Assembly (NCBI GenBank): GCA_016874035.1
Contig: VGVM01000003.1
Location: 1 to 64,000 of the forward strand
Length of the DNA stretch: 64,000 nt
Origin: Gemmatimonadota bacterium
GTDB taxonomy: Bacteria; Gemmatimonadota; Gemmatimonadetes; Gemmatimonadales; Gemmatimonadaceae
Reading direction: 5' to 3'
Within the stretch, counting starts at the first letter, position 1. The number at the start of each line of letters is the position of its first letter. Both the position numbers and the translations under genes were made by a program. A model generated the notes under the pieces. That model was given only the letters and a program-made list of their open reading frames with translations, was not told the DNA's origin and did no database searches. Below, piece by piece: positions 25,167-35,506 of this stretch.

Positions 25167-27087
25167 ACAACTTCGGATGCCGCTTGTGCCAGTCGCTATT
25201 GACCTGGAACTGGTGCGCGACTGACAGGATCAGGTCGTCGTTGTAGAGGTTGCCGGCCAGCACGGCGCAGATCGGCTGCGGGTTGTACACGACCTGCGGT
25301 GCCGTCGTGTCTCCGCCGCGGCCCGGCCCGCCGCCGCGCCCGGATGGCTGTGGCTCGAACTTGTACTGCACCACCGCGCACGGGTGCCCGGTTTGCGCAT
25401 GCAGGCCCACATCGCCGCCGCCAGCGGCCGGCACGTACATGTCGAAATCCTTGAGCAGCACTTCCATGTCCCGGATCAACGTGTAGCGCCGCCGCTGCGC
25501 GTTCACGAAGTCGAAGGCGCGTGGAAAGCGTCCACCAGTCCATCGGGTGATCGCCGCCATGCCGGTCGGGTCGCCCGGGCGCGTAGCTGGCGCTCCGGGC
25601 GCTGCGGCTGCTCCGCCGCGGCCGCTGTCGGCGCCACCTGCGCCGGTACCACGCCCGGCACCGGCGCTGTCGGCTCCGCGACCTCCCGCACCGCCGCGGC
25701 CCGCACCACCACCTGCGCCGCCTCCGCGTTGCGGCTCCGGGATGGACGCAACGTCAATCCCGAGTTCCTTGGCCTTCATCTGTACATAGAAGTCGAACGC
25801 CGCCGCTGACTCGGCACCGAACCCGCCGCCGGCCTGCGCGGGGCGCGCGGCGATCGGCTTCGGAACCGCGCCGAGTTTCCTGAGGCCTTCGACAAACTCC
25901 GGCGGCGCCTGCGCGTCCACGCCGATGCGAAGCGACGCCAGCTTGATGTTCCGGTCGAAGTTGAACGGCGTCATGATCGTGCCCGGGTCCTTCGGGTCCA
26001 CGCCGTGGATTTCATTGAACACCATCGCGCAGTCTTCGATGGTCCGGCACATCGGGCCCACGCGGTCCTGTGACCACGCGAGCACCATGCCGCCGTGTCG
26101 GCTCACGCGCCCGAAGGTCGGGCGGAGCGCCGAGAGCCCGTTCTCCCGCGCCGGTGAGACGATCGAACCTGATGTCTCGGTCCCGATACCAAACGCCACA
26201 CAGCCAGCCGCCGTCGCTGAGCCTGGGCCCGCCGACGAACCGCTCGAGCCGCGCCGGATATCCCATGGGTTGTTGGTGCGGCCGCGATACCACTGGTCGC
26301 CCTGCGCAAAGAGTCCGGTGGCCAGCTTGGCCATCAGGACGGCACCTGCGTTCCGGAGCCGGACAACGACCTCCGCGTCTTCATCAATCACGCGGTTCTC
26401 GAAATCGCGCGAACCCCACGTCGTGCGCACACCCTTGGTTGAGAACAGGTCCTTCACGCCGTACGGCACGCCATGCAACGGGCCGCGGAGCTTTCCGGCG
26501 CGCACTTCCGCGTCCATCTTCGCGGCCTCGGCGAGCGCCTGCTCCTCCATGATGGTCACGGCGCAGAGCAGCGTCGGGTCGAGCCGCTTGATGCGGTCGA
26601 GGTAGATCTTCGTGATCTGCGTGGACGTGATCTTCCGGGCGGCGATCAGCGCCGAGATCCGGTGCGCCGGCAGGAACGCGAGTTCCTCCTCGGACGTGGG
26701 GACCGCGCCCTGCCAGGGCTGCACGGTGAACTTCGCGCGCTTGAACGCATTCGCGCCGCGCTCGGTGACGAGCTTTTCCATGAGAGCGCCGATGCCGGCG
26801 GGGTACGGCTGAAACGTCCAGGACAGCGGCTCACCGTTTCCGAGCGGTGGGAGCGGCGCTTGTGCCGGCGCCTGTCCGGGCGCTCCGCCGGCGGCTGCGG
26901 CGCCGCCACGCGCGCCCTGCGCGAGGGCCTTCGCGCCAACACCGAATGTCGTGGCGGCCGCCGAGACGAGCGTCCAGAACACGAACTCGCGGCGCGGAAC
27001 GCCGGTGTGCTCTTCCTGTTCCTCCCCCATCAACTCGGCTTCGGTCTGCAGCTGGTCGAGGAGTTCGAGTTCGTCGCGGACGTCCAT
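25165..27087 (-). CDS. Exported amidase-signature family enzyme with Gly-rich insert
   Basis: A 640-residue amidase (amide or peptide-amide hydrolase; Ser-Ser-Lys mechanism). After about 28 acidic residues comes a Tat-like signal, PRREFVFWTLVSAAATTFG. The core contains HGVPYGVKDLF (catalytic Lys), GSSGSSAGPGSATAAG (first Ser) and GIGTETSGSIVSPA (nucleophile Ser), so the triad is intact. A long Gly/Arg/Ala tract (RGGGAGGGAGRGG and onwards, about residues 450-505) interrupts the C-terminal part and is absent from standard amidases. The substrate is unknown. The leader before ATG carries CCCCCCAACG followed by GGAG. The gene diverges from the DUF5117 protease gene. Confidence 0.88.
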   Translation of the reverse strand: MDVRDELELLDQLQTEAELMGEEQEEHTGVPRREFVFWTLVSAAATTFGVGAKALAQGARGGAAAAGGAPGQAPAQAPLPPLGNGEPLSWTFQPYPAGIGALMEKLVTERGANAFKRAKFTVQPWQGAVPTSEEELAFLPAHRISALIAARKITSTQITKIYLDRIKRLDPTLLCAVTIMEEQALAEAAKMDAEVRAGKLRGPLHGVPYGVKDLFSTKGVRTTWGSRDFENRVIDEDAEVVVRLRNAGAVLMAKLATGLFAQGDQWYRGRTNNPWDIRRGSSGSSAGPGSATAAGCVAFGIGTETSGSIVSPARENGLSALRPTFGRVSRHGGMVLAWSQDRVGPMCRTIEDCAMVFNEIHGVDPKDPGTIMTPFNFDRNIKLASLRIGVDAQAPPEFVEGLRKLGAVPKPIAARPAQAGGGFGAESAAAFDFYVQMKAKELGIDVASIPEPQRGGGAGGGAGRGGAGGRGADSAGAGRGTGAGGADSGRGGAAAAPGAPATRPGDPTGMAAITRWTGGRFPRAFDFVNAQRRRYTLIRDMEVLLKDFDMYVPAAGGGDVGLHAQTGHPCAVVQYKFEPQPSGRGGGPGRGGDTTAPQVVYNPQPICAVLAGNLYNDDLILSVAHQFQVNSDWHKRHPKL

Positions 27088-27359
27088 GTGGCTCTCCGTC
27101 GTGCGTTGGGGGGAGGCGAGTGCGACCCTTCAGGTAGGTGCGGTCCGGCCCGACGCGGTCGCGCGGCCGCGTGGAGATTGGCCCATCTGCCGATCGACCG
27201 CAAGCGGAGGGGAAGCGCGCGTGGTTGCGCTTCCTCAGCACCGTCCCGGCGGTCCGCGTAACCCAGCCGTCCCCTCCTCCTTGTCGCCCCGCACCGCGGG
27301 AGCGAACTTCGAGGCGCCTTGGTTCCCGGCTGTTTCCCCTAATCGTGGTCCGCATCCTC

Positions 27360-29912
27360 ATGAGAATCCCCCTCAGTCTCGCCCTGCTCGCGGTCTCCGC
27401 CGGAGCCGCACTCGCCCAGGACCCCGATCCGCCGACTGGTGGCGCCGGCGGTCGAGGCGGTCAGGGTGGTGGCGGCGCGCAGGCGCCCGCGCCGCGGCCC
27501 TACGATCGCGTGATCACGGCGGAGGCCAAGACCAAGCGCGGCCTGTTCAACGTGCACCGCGTGGGCGAGCAGCTGTATTTCGAGATCCCCCGCCGGGAAC
27601 TCAAGAAGGACCAGTTGCTCATCGGGCGCTACGCCCGCGCCTCCGCGCCTGAGGGCGGTCGTGGCGGCGGCGGGAATCCTTCGGCGTACGCCGGTGACCA
27701 GTTCACGGAGCGCACCCTCCGCTGGGAAGTGATGGGGAACCGCGTGGTGCTGCGCGCGCCCGAATACGCGATCAGTTCGAGCGACACGACGTCCGCGGTG
27801 CTCCGCGCCGTGGAGAACGCCAACTACGCCGCGGTCGTGGCGACGTTCAACGTCGAGGCCTGGGCGCCGGACAGCGCGCCCGTGATCAACGTGACGCGCC
27901 TGTTCACGACCGCCGTTCCGGAGATCCAGGCGATCCCGGGCACGATCGACGCGCAGCGCTCATTCATTGACCGTCACCTCGCGTTCCCCGATAACATCGG
28001 GATCGAAGCAACCCAGACAGGGCTCGCGCCCGCCCCTGCCGCTGGCGGCGGCGGTGGTGGCGGTGGCCGTGGCGGCGCCGAAGCGCGTCCGCCGCGCAGC
28101 GTGATGGCGCATTACAGCATCGTTCGCCTGCCCGAGCAGCCGATGATGCCGCGCCGGTTCGATGAGCGTGTGGGCTTCTTCTCCACCGCGACGACGGACT
28201 TCGGCACCAACGAACATCGCTCGGCCACGCGCCGCTACATCACGAAATACCGGCTCGAGTGCAGCGAGCGCCGCGTCGGCAACCTCTGCTACCCGAAGAA
28301 GCCGATCACGTACTATGTGGACCGTGACACGCCCGAGTGGCTGAAGAAGTGGATTCGCGCCGGCATCGTCGAGTGGCAGACCGCGTTCGAGGCCGCCGGG
28401 TTCAAGGAGGGCATCGTCGCCGCCGATCCGCCGTCCCCGCAGCAGGATCCGGATTGGTCGCCGGAAGACGTGCGACACACGATGGTCCGCTGGCTGCCGT
28501 CCACGACGGAGAACGCCGTGGGGCCGCACGTGGGAGACCCGCGCACCGGTGAGATCCTCAACGGCTCCGTGCGCATGTTCCACAACATCATGAACCTGCA
28601 GCGTTCATGGTACTTCACGCAGGTCGCGCCGCTCGACCCGCGCGCGCAGAAGCTCCCGATGCCCGATTCGCTGATGGGTCGGCTCGTGCAGTTCGTCGTG
28701 GCCCACGAAGTGGGGCACACACTTGGCCTGCAGCACGACCAGATCGGCAGCTCGCTGTACCCCGTGGACAGCCTCCGCAGCCCGACCTGGGTCGCCAAGA
28801 TGGGCCACAGCCCGAGCATCATGGATTACTCGCGCTTCAACTATGTCGCGCAGCCGGAAGACAGGATCCCAGTGCAGTACCTCCTGCCCACGGTCGGCCC
28901 GTACGACAAGTACGCGATCATGTGGGGCTACAAGCCGATCCCCAATGCGAAGACGCCGGACGCCGAGCGCGCGACGTTGGAGCAATGGTCGCGCATGCAG
29001 GATACGGTCCCCTGGTACCGCTTCTCCGCCAACAACGCGTACGGCGCGTACGGCACGCAGAGCGAAGCGGTCGGTGACGCCGACCCGGTGAAGGCCACGA
29101 CGCTCGGCTTCAAGAACATCGAGCGCGTGATGAACATCCTGAAGAACGCGGCCACCAGCCCGCTCGAGGACAACTCGGACCTGCTCGAGTTGTACAACCG
29201 CACGGTCGGGCAGTGGGCAAACGAAGCCAATCACGTGGCGACGATGGTCTCCGGCGCCACGGTGCAGTACAAGTCCGGCGGTCAGACCGGTTCGGTGTAC
29301 ACGCCGATCAGCCGTGAGCGGCAGGCCGAGGCCGTGAAGTTCCTGAATGAGAACGTGTTCCGGCCGCCGATGTATCTCGTGCGCCCGGACATCAGCGAGC
29401 GCGTCGAGGCCGGCGGGATCGTACCGCGCATCAACGCGCCGCAGCAGCGCGTGCTCGGCACGCTCATGCAGGACGCACGCATGAATCGCCTGCTGGAGCT
29501 CGAGGGGACCAACCCGGACAAGAGCAAGGTGTACACGCTGAACAGCATGCTGGACGATGTGCGGAAGGGACTGTGGGAAGAGCTTTACGCCCCAACCACG
29601 GTGATGAACGTGTTCCGCCGGGAACTGCAGAACGATCACATCGAGATGATGAAGTCGAAGATGGCGCCACCGACACCGCCCGCAGCCGGCGGTGGTGGTG
29701 GCGGCGGCGGCTTCGGCGGACCGCCGGCTGCGCCGCTGTCGGAGGACGCGAAGTCGCACATCCGGGGCCAGCTCGAGGCGCTCAAGGCGGAAATCGCCCG
29801 CGCGATCGCCAAGGCGGGGGACAAGCCGAGCGAGCTGCACCTGCGCGCGGCCCTGCATCGGATCGAGGTCATCCTCGACACGAAGCCCACCACGCCGACA
29901 CCGATCCCGTAA
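27360..29912 (+). CDS. Secreted zinc-dependent metalloprotease, DUF5117/DUF5118 type (paralogue 1)
   Basis: An 850-residue secreted protein. Its signal peptide, [20 protein letters not shown], supports ATG 27360; the frame is open further upstream but without signal or homology. The order is a DUF5118-like N-terminus, a DUF5117 region ([35 protein letters not shown]), then the metzincin-like site [12 protein letters not shown] with [11 protein letters not shown] downstream as a Met-turn-like element. Three Gly-rich linkers interrupt it (about residues 25-40, 230-245, 770-785). It resembles exported proteases common in Bacteroidota and Gemmatimonadota, and a second copy is at 48838-51255. The PQQ dehydrogenase gene follows after 42 nt. 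Confidence 0.88.
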   Translation: MRIPLSLALLAVSAGAALAQDPDPPTGGAGGRGGQGGGGAQAPAPRPYDRVITAEAKTKRGLFNVHRVGEQLYFEIPRRELKKDQLLIGRYARASAPEGGRGGGGNPSAYAGDQFTERTLRWEVMGNRVVLRAPEYAISSSDTTSAVLRAVENANYAAVVATFNVEAWAPDSAPVINVTRLFTTAVPEIQAIPGTIDAQRSFIDRHLAFPDNIGIEATQTGLAPAPAAGGGGGGGGRGGAEARPPRSVMAHYSIVRLPEQPMMPRRFDERVGFFSTATTDFGTNEHRSATRRYITKYRLECSERRVGNLCYPKKPITYYVDRDTPEWLKKWIRAGIVEWQTAFEAAGFKEGIVAADPPSPQQDPDWSPEDVRHTMVRWLPSTTENAVGPHVGDPRTGEILNGSVRMFHNIMNLQRSWYFTQVAPLDPRAQKLPMPDSLMGRLVQFVVAHEVGHTLGLQHDQIGSSLYPVDSLRSPTWVAKMGHSPSIMDYSRFNYVAQPEDRIPVQYLLPTVGPYDKYAIMWGYKPIPNAKTPDAERATLEQWSRMQDTVPWYRFSANNAYGAYGTQSEAVGDADPVKATTLGFKNIERVMNILKNAATSPLEDNSDLLELYNRTVGQWANEANHVATMVSGATVQYKSGGQTGSVYTPISRERQAEAVKFLNENVFRPPMYLVRPDISERVEAGGIVPRINAPQQRVLGTLMQDARMNRLLELEGTNPDKSKVYTLNSMLDDVRKGLWEELYAPTTVMNVFRRELQNDHIEMMKSKMAPPTPPAAGGGGGGGGFGGPPAAPLSEDAKSHIRGQLEALKAEIARAIAKAGDKPSELHLRAALHRIEVILDTKPTTPTPIP

Positions 29913-29954
29913 CGACGACTCATCACCAGAGCGAGACCCCACCGGAGAGACGCG

Positions 29955-32012
29955 ATGACGGCATCCCGGCGTACCTCACAGGCGTATCCCTTGGCCTGCA
30001 CCTTGGCGTTCGCGCTCGCGGCCGCCGCGGTTGGCCCGGGCGGCATTGCCGCCCAGGCCAACCCACGCGGCGAGTGGCGTGGTATCAATGGCGACGCCAC
30101 CTCGCAACGCTACTCGCCGCTCGACCAGATCAACGCGTCGAACGCGGCGAACCTCAAGGTTGCATGGGAGTGGAAGGGCGCGAGCGTCCCGGCGATTGAC
30201 AGCGGCGCCGCTACGCTTGCCCGCAACTTGCCGATCTACGCCCGCGGCAAGCTGATCACGACCGCCGGTCCCAAGCGCGCGGTCGTCGCCATCGACCCGG
30301 CCACGGGCAAGACGCTGTGGACCTGGCAGGAGCCCGCGACGTTCCGCTGGGAATACTCGATGCGCGCGAGCCACGGCAAGGGTGTCGCGTACGCCGAGGT
30401 GGACGGGAAGGGTGTGGTGTACATCGTCACGCCGGCGTTCTTCCTGCACGCACTCGACGCGGAGACCGGAAAGCCACTCCCGAACTTCGGGAGCGGCGTC
30501 CCGCTCACCGGGTTTCCGTCCACGGGCTCCGTGGACATGATCAAGGACCTGATCGCGGATTGGGATCCGTGGCTCAACCTCAAGCGGCCGTATGACCCCA
30601 ACATCGGCATCCCGCTCGACATCGGCTACATCACGAACTCATCGCCGCCGATCGTCGTGAACGGCGTGATCATTGTCGGCAACTCGGCCGAGCAGGGATA
30701 CAACCAGACGCGCGTCGAGAACGTGCCCGGCGATATCCTCGCGTACGATGCCAAGACCGGCAAGTTCAAGTGGAAGTTCCACGTGCTTCCACGGCCCGGC
30801 GAGTTCGGCCACGAGACGTGGGAGAACGATGCGTGGAAGTGGACGGGCGATATCTCGTCGTGGGCGCCGCTTTCGGCCGACCCGCAGCGCGGGTTGGTGT
30901 ACATCCCGACGAACGGCGCGACGATGGACTTCTATGGTGGGTTCCGGCCGGGCGACAACCTGTTCAGCACGTCCCTGATCGCGCTCGACGTGCAGACCGG
31001 GAAGCGAAAGTGGCATTACCAGCTCGTCAAGCACGATATCTGGAACTACGACACGCCCGTCGCGCCCATCCTCATGGATGTGAACGTGGGCGGCCGACGG
31101 ATTCCCGGCATCTTCCAAGCGACCAAGCAGGCGTTCGTGTATTCGTTCAACCGGGAGACCGGGGCGCCCATCTGGCCGATCGTGGACACACCAGTACCGC
31201 AGTCGAAGGTGCCGGGTGAGAAACTTGCGGCCACGCAGCCGTTCCCGACCAAGCCAGCGCCGTTCGACCTGCAGGGGCGGAACGAGAGCCACCTGATTGA
31301 CTACACGCCCGAGCTCAAGGCGCGCGCGCTCGAGCATGCGACGAAGAACGAGCTCTTCTCACCGTTCTTCAATCCGCCGATCCACAAAGGCAACCCGGAA
31401 GGGAAGACGAAGTTCATGTACTGCCCGGCGGACGTGGGCGGCGTGAACATCACTGGCCCGCCGGCGACCGATCCCGTGGCTGGGGTCATCTTCATCACGT
31501 CCACCAGCGGCTGCGCCAATCGTTTGCTTATCACCGGCGCGGAGCGCGACCCGACGATCCAGCGACCCACGGGCAAGACGATCGTGGATTGGACGCCGGG
31601 CCGCGGCACCGCAGCGCCCCAGACGATTGATGGCCTCTCCATATGGAAGGGGCCATATGGCCGCATCGTGGCCATTGACCTCAACTCGGGCGAGCACCTC
31701 TGGACGGTGCCGAATGGCGAAGCACCGCCGGAGACCCGCAATCACCCGCTGCTTCGCGGGCTGAACGTGCCGGACCAGGGTCGCGCGGGACACGCGGCGA
31801 TGATGGCGACGTCGACGTTGCTGTTCGCCACGGGGCGCACCAGCGACAACAAACCGCACCTGTTTGCGATCGACAAGAAGACCGGGCGGCGCGTGGCGCA
31901 GGTGCCCACGCCGTCGCAGGGCGAGTACGGCTTGATGACCTACATGCATCAGGGCAAGCAGTACGTGGTGTTGTCCGTGGACGGCGGCTTCACGGCGCTG
32001 GCGTTGCCGTAG
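29955..32012 (+). CDS. Exported PQQ-dependent (quinoprotein) dehydrogenase
   Basis: A 685-residue eight-bladed beta-propeller quinoprotein related to membrane glucose and alcohol dehydrogenases. The signal peptide (core [14 protein letters not shown]) is followed by [21 protein letters not shown] and [10 protein letters not shown], the classical opening of the family. Propeller-docking repeats include [40 protein letters not shown] and [17 protein letters not shown]. No extra cytochrome domain or N-terminal five-helix membrane domain is seen, so the electron acceptor is separate. It oxidises an unknown alcohol or sugar in the periplasm. No pqq biosynthesis genes lie in the window. GGAG lies 7-8 nt before ATG. 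Confidence 0.92.
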   Translation: MTASRRTSQAYPLACTLAFALAAAAVGPGGIAAQANPRGEWRGINGDATSQRYSPLDQINASNAANLKVAWEWKGASVPAIDSGAATLARNLPIYARGKLITTAGPKRAVVAIDPATGKTLWTWQEPATFRWEYSMRASHGKGVAYAEVDGKGVVYIVTPAFFLHALDAETGKPLPNFGSGVPLTGFPSTGSVDMIKDLIADWDPWLNLKRPYDPNIGIPLDIGYITNSSPPIVVNGVIIVGNSAEQGYNQTRVENVPGDILAYDAKTGKFKWKFHVLPRPGEFGHETWENDAWKWTGDISSWAPLSADPQRGLVYIPTNGATMDFYGGFRPGDNLFSTSLIALDVQTGKRKWHYQLVKHDIWNYDTPVAPILMDVNVGGRRIPGIFQATKQAFVYSFNRETGAPIWPIVDTPVPQSKVPGEKLAATQPFPTKPAPFDLQGRNESHLIDYTPELKARALEHATKNELFSPFFNPPIHKGNPEGKTKFMYCPADVGGVNITGPPATDPVAGVIFITSTSGCANRLLITGAERDPTIQRPTGKTIVDWTPGRGTAAPQTIDGLSIWKGPYGRIVAIDLNSGEHLWTVPNGEAPPETRNHPLLRGLNVPDQGRAGHAAMMATSTLLFATGRTSDNKPHLFAIDKKTGRRVAQVPTPSQGEYGLMTYMHQGKQYVVLSVDGGFTALALP

Positions 32013-32034
32013 CAACGCCCGGGCGGTGTTCGAT

Positions 32035-32070
32035 ACGGGGCGGCTCCGGAATGACAATGGGCCGCCCCGT
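32035..32070. terminator. Hairpin downstream of PQQ dehydrogenase
   Basis: ACGGGGCGGC (32035-32044) pairs perfectly with GCCGCCCCGT (32061-32070) across a 16-nt loop, 22 nt after the stop. No long U tract follows, as is common in GC-rich genomes. The remaining sequence to 32215 shows no gene; it ends in a CACCCCTAACG plus GGAG leader before the fasciclin gene. Confidence 0.6.
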
Positions 32071-32215
32071 CGTCGTTCCGGTGCATGGGCGACGCGGGTA
32101 AGACGTCGCGCATAGGCGATTCGCTTACAGCCCTCGGGGAAACGCCTGACGCCGCCCGGCGCCGCTCGGTGGCGAATTAGGGGGACTCACCTGCACCCCT
32201 AACGCTGGAGACCCG

Positions 32216-32779
32216 ATGGCCTCGCATCGCCTGTGGGCATATCTGCGCCCTGCACTCTTCCTTGCGCCCGTCGTGGCGCTTGCCGCCGGCTGCGGCGGCG
32301 CCGCGTCGTCCGATGGTGGCGCACCCGCCGCTGGCGGCGCCGCATCCGTGAAGGACGATGTCTCGAACCCCGATATCGTCAAGATTGCCGTTGGGTCCAA
32401 GGACCACACCACATTGGTCGCTGCGCTCAAGGCCGCGGGACTCGTGGATGTGATGAGCAGTTCCGGTCCCTACACGGTGTTCGCGCCGACGAACGCGGCG
32501 TTCGAGAAACTCCCCGCCGGGACGGTCGAAGGGCTCCTGAAACCGGACCAGAAGGCGAAGCTGTCGGGCATCCTGCAGCACCACGTCATGACGTCTGCGC
32601 TGGACCTTGGCGTGTTCGAGAACGGCCAGGTGGTCGGCATGGTGGACGGTGGGCGCGCGACGATCAGCCGCAAGGACGGCGCCACGTACATCGACGATGC
32701 CAAGGTGATCGCCTCCGTGCGCGCGTCGAATGGGTGGGTGCACGTGGTGGACGCGGTGGTGTTGCCGAAGGCGCCGTAG
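32216..32779 (+). CDS. Fasciclin (FAS1)-domain lipoprotein
   Basis: A 187-residue lipoprotein (signal core ALFLAPVVALAAGC, with Cys as lipidation site), a short Gly/Ala linker, then one complete FAS1 domain: DIVKIAVGSKDHTTLVAALKAAGL, GPYTVFAPTNAAFEKLP, LSGILQHHVM (the H-box region) and VHVVDAVVLP at the end. FAS1 domains mediate adhesion or ligand binding outside the cell. GGAG 7-8 nt before the ATG supports this start. The glycine-zipper lipoprotein gene begins 17 nt downstream, probably in the same transcript. Confidence 0.93.
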   Translation: MASHRLWAYLRPALFLAPVVALAAGCGGAASSDGGAPAAGGAASVKDDVSNPDIVKIAVGSKDHTTLVAALKAAGLVDVMSSSGPYTVFAPTNAAFEKLPAGTVEGLLKPDQKAKLSGILQHHVMTSALDLGVFENGQVVGMVDGGRATISRKDGATYIDDAKVIASVRASNGWVHVVDAVVLPKAP

Positions 32780-32796
32780 AGTCGTAGGATCAGCCT

Positions 32797-33342
32797 GTGC
32801 GCTCTGCACGGGCCCTGTTCATCGTTGCCGCCGCCGCACTCCCGCTCTGCGGTTGCGTACTCGCATTGCCGGTCGGCGCGGTGGCGAGTCGGTCGATCGA
32901 GCCCGAGTTGGCACCGGCACCGCTGTCAATCGACAGCGTGCCGCTCGGCGCGCAGATACGCTGGCGCATTGCCGGTGATAAGTCTCGGGCCTTTGCATCA
33001 AGCACGCTGAAGGCGGCGTCAGCGCGCGAATGGACTGTGGCGCGTCGTCGGTCTGGCGATACGGTACTGTCCGTGACTTCACTCGCCGAGTTGCAGGCGG
33101 TTCATGGGACTACTCAAAGCCGCAGCCGTGCCCTTTGGCAGCCGTTTCTCTGGGGCACGATCGGCTACACCGCGGGCGCCTTGGCCGGTCAGCTGCTCGC
33201 GCCGGACAAGGCCAGTGGCGACCTGACTGAGTCGGGGCTCATTGGCGCGATCATCGGCGGGCTCGGCGGCACGGTGTACGGCACGCGGCGAGGGCTGCGC
33301 CCCGTGCCGCGCTGGGTGCCGGTCGCAACGTCGGCGCGCTGA
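32797..33342 (+). CDS. Lipoprotein with glycine-zipper-like segment, function unknown
   Basis: A 181-residue protein starting at GTG 32797 with a lipoprotein signal (FIVAAAALPLCGC). The middle is a small beta-rich domain (DSVPLGAQIRWRIAG ... GDTVLSVTSLAELQAVHG) that looks like a barrel of the type found before 'glycine zipper' tails. The C-terminal part (GTIGYTAGALAGQLLAP ... LIGAIIGGLGGTVYGTRRG) has regularly spaced small residues like the glycine-zipper modules of outer-membrane lipoproteins. It probably sits in the envelope. I recognise no catalytic motif. Confidence 0.75.
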   Translation: MRSARALFIVAAAALPLCGCVLALPVGAVASRSIEPELAPAPLSIDSVPLGAQIRWRIAGDKSRAFASSTLKAASAREWTVARRRSGDTVLSVTSLAELQAVHGTTQSRSRALWQPFLWGTIGYTAGALAGQLLAPDKASGDLTESGLIGAIIGGLGGTVYGTRRGLRPVPRWVPVATSAR

Positions 33343-33395
33343 ACCAGGCGCAGCGCCACACCCATCTGCAGGGGCAAGCCGGTTAAACTGTCCGA

Positions 33396-33428
33396 CGGGC
33401 GGTTCGCCCGCGCGGAGGTAACCGCGCG
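33396..33428 (+). terminator. Two overlapping hairpins in the leader of the serine hydrolase gene
   Basis: CGGGCG (33396-33401) pairs with CGCCCG (33405-33410) around GTT. CGCGCGG (33409-33415) pairs with CCGCGCG (33422-33428). The two share bases 33409-33410 and cannot both form fully. They could end the lipoprotein transcript or act as an attenuator for the next gene. No U tract is seen. Confidence 0.35.
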
Positions 33429-33507
33429 TTGTCACCCCTTACCACTCGGCGGCGATTCCATGTGTGCTGCACGGGCGGCCGGGAACCACGACTTGACTGA
33501 GGCACTC

Positions 33508-35493
33508 ATGCTCCGAAGAACCCTCGCGCTCCTGTCACTTATCGCGGCGCCAGCGCTGTCCGCGCAACAGGGCGTGCTCTCGCTGAATCGCCCCGTCAAC
33601 CGCACGCTCACCCGCGGCGATACGGCGCGATTCACCGTCGAAGCCGACTCCGCGTTCCTGATGCGGCTGACCGTCGAACAGACGTCCGTGAACGCGATCG
33701 TGCGCGTGATGAATCCGAGACGAGCGCCGCTCGGTGCAAGAAACGACCTTCGTCGCGGCACCGAGCGGCTGCAGGTCGAAACCGCAGCAAAGGGTGCGCA
33801 CGAAGTCCAGGTCTTCAGCGCCGACACGACCGGTGGCGATGTCGTGATCACGCTGACGGCGCTCGAGCCGCTCTCGTCCGATCCGAAGAAACTGGTCGAC
33901 CAGCTGCTTGCCCCGTGGGATCGGCGCGACGGGCCGGGCGCCGCGGTCGCGGTGTGGCGCGGCGGACGCACGCTGCTCGCGAAGAGCTACGGCATGGCGA
34001 ACCTGGCCTATGACGTGCCGTTCACCCCGACGACACCGACCAACATTGGCTCGACGTCGAAGCAGTTCACCGCGTTCGCGATCATGCTGCTGGTGGAGGA
34101 CGGCAAGCTCTCGCTCGACGACGACGTCCGGAAGCACCTTCCTGAATTGCCGGACCTCGGCAAGGTCGTGACGGTGCGGCACCTGCTCACGCACACGAGC
34201 GGGTATCGCGAGGTGTACAACTCGATGATCCTCGCCGCGCGCCGGCTCGACGAAGGAGACTTCCTGTCGCGTGACGAGATCATCAACGCGGTGCAGCGCC
34301 AGCCGGCACTCCAGAACGCGCCCGGCGTGGAGTTTAACTACAACAACACGGCTTTCGCCTTGGCCGCAATGATCGTGGAGCGCGTGGGCAAGCAACCGTT
34401 CGCCGAATTCATGGCAGCGCGCGTGTTCGGGCCGCTCGGGATGAAGCAAACGGTCGTGCGCGCGGACCGGCATTCAACCGTGCGCGGCGCCACAACGGGC
34501 TATTCCCGCGGCCCGGATGGCGCGTGGCGCGACCTCGGCGACCTCGCCAGCTCGATGGGCGCCGGTGGGATCTACACCACACTTGGCGACCTGCAGCTCT
34601 GGGCGGAGAACTATCAGCGACCGCGCGTGGGCACGGCAGCGAGCATCGGGCTGATGATGACGTCGGTTGTGCTGCCCGATGGCAAGCCGACGAACTACGG
34701 CTTCGGGTTGTCCGTGGACAAGCAGGAGTCGGTGAAGCGTGTCCACCACGGCGGCGCGGACGTTTCGCACCGATCCATGCTGGCCCTGTATCCCGACCTT
34801 GATGCTGGCGTAACCGTGCAAAGCAACGATGGGAGCTTCGACTCAAGCCTTGCATTCCGCATCGCGAGGGCATTCTTCCCTGAGCTGGCGCCGGTGCCGA
34901 CTGGGACGCCGGCGGCCACGGCATTCGATGCGACGAACTGGGATGTGCGGAAGTTCGACACGTTTGTCGGGCGCTACGCGTTGGACGCGGCACCGCAGTT
35001 TGTGCTGACGTTCACGCGCGCAGGCGACACACTTCGCACCCAGGCGACGGGGCAGGGCGTGATCCGGATCTTCCCGACGTCGGACTCGACGTTCGACCTT
35101 CGGGTCGTCCCTGCGACGGTGACGTTCCACCGTGACGCGCAAGCGCGCGTCACCGGACTCACGCTGCACCAGAACGGCAACCAGAAGGCGACGCGCCTCG
35201 CGGGTGGAGCCGAGCCCGCGTGGGTACCCTCCGAGGCGGAGCTCGCGGCGTTCGCCGGACGTTACTTCAGCGACGAACTCGAAACGTTCTACGAGCTGGT
35301 GGTGAAGGATGGCAAGCTGCACATGACGAACCGCCGCATCGTCTCAGTCGAAGTGCGACCCGGCCAGCGCGACCGCTTCAGCCGGGCCGATGGCGCGACG
35401 CTGGCATTCGAGCGCGACCGGAACGGCGCGGTGATCGCGTTCTACGCCGGGAACGGGCGAACGCGCGACGTGAGGTTCGCGAAGATGCGGTAG
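33508..35493 (+). CDS. Exported beta-lactamase-family serine hydrolase
   Basis: A 661-residue exported protein of the class C beta-lactamase/esterase/peptidase group (S12-like). ATG 33508 gives a clean signal peptide (LRRTLALLSLIAAPALSAQ) and has GAGG 6-9 nt upstream; an ATG at 33460 is in frame but adds a polar leader. An N-terminal beta domain (about residues 20-130) precedes the catalytic domain. The catalytic motifs are STSK (IGSTSKQFTAF), YNN (VEFNYNNTAFAL), and VHHGGAD in the KTG position. Two lipocalin-like C-terminal domains (RKFDTFVGRYAL, AAFAGRYFSDEL) resemble those of esterase or D-aminopeptidase relatives. Substrate unknown. Confidence 0.88.
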   Translation: MLRRTLALLSLIAAPALSAQQGVLSLNRPVNRTLTRGDTARFTVEADSAFLMRLTVEQTSVNAIVRVMNPRRAPLGARNDLRRGTERLQVETAAKGAHEVQVFSADTTGGDVVITLTALEPLSSDPKKLVDQLLAPWDRRDGPGAAVAVWRGGRTLLAKSYGMANLAYDVPFTPTTPTNIGSTSKQFTAFAIMLLVEDGKLSLDDDVRKHLPELPDLGKVVTVRHLLTHTSGYREVYNSMILAARRLDEGDFLSRDEIINAVQRQPALQNAPGVEFNYNNTAFALAAMIVERVGKQPFAEFMAARVFGPLGMKQTVVRADRHSTVRGATTGYSRGPDGAWRDLGDLASSMGAGGIYTTLGDLQLWAENYQRPRVGTAASIGLMMTSVVLPDGKPTNYGFGLSVDKQESVKRVHHGGADVSHRSMLALYPDLDAGVTVQSNDGSFDSSLAFRIARAFFPELAPVPTGTPAATAFDATNWDVRKFDTFVGRYALDAAPQFVLTFTRAGDTLRTQATGQGVIRIFPTSDSTFDLRVVPATVTFHRDAQARVTGLTLHQNGNQKATRLAGGAEPAWVPSEAELAAFAGRYFSDELETFYELVVKDGKLHMTNRRIVSVEVRPGQRDRFSRADGATLAFERDRNGAVIAFYAGNGRTRDVRFAKMR

Positions 35494-35506
35494 GGGCGGC
35501 TACTGC

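Noticed and set aside
27088..27359. Upstream extension of the DUF5117 protease to 27138
   Set aside because: The added 74 residues are Arg/Pro/Ser-rich without similarity, and the signal peptide begins at ATG 27360. The 272-nt divergent region otherwise shows no gene.
32071..32215. Possible tRNA or small RNA between the PQQ dehydrogenase and fasciclin genes
   Set aside because: No cloverleaf, no conserved T-loop sequence and no promoter-terminator pair beyond the hairpin already listed.
33460..33507. ATG at 33460 as the start of the serine hydrolase
   Set aside because: It adds a polar 16-residue leader in front of a complete signal peptide; ATG 33508 has GAGG at a suitable distance. The earlier start remains possible because a CACCCC-type leader precedes it.
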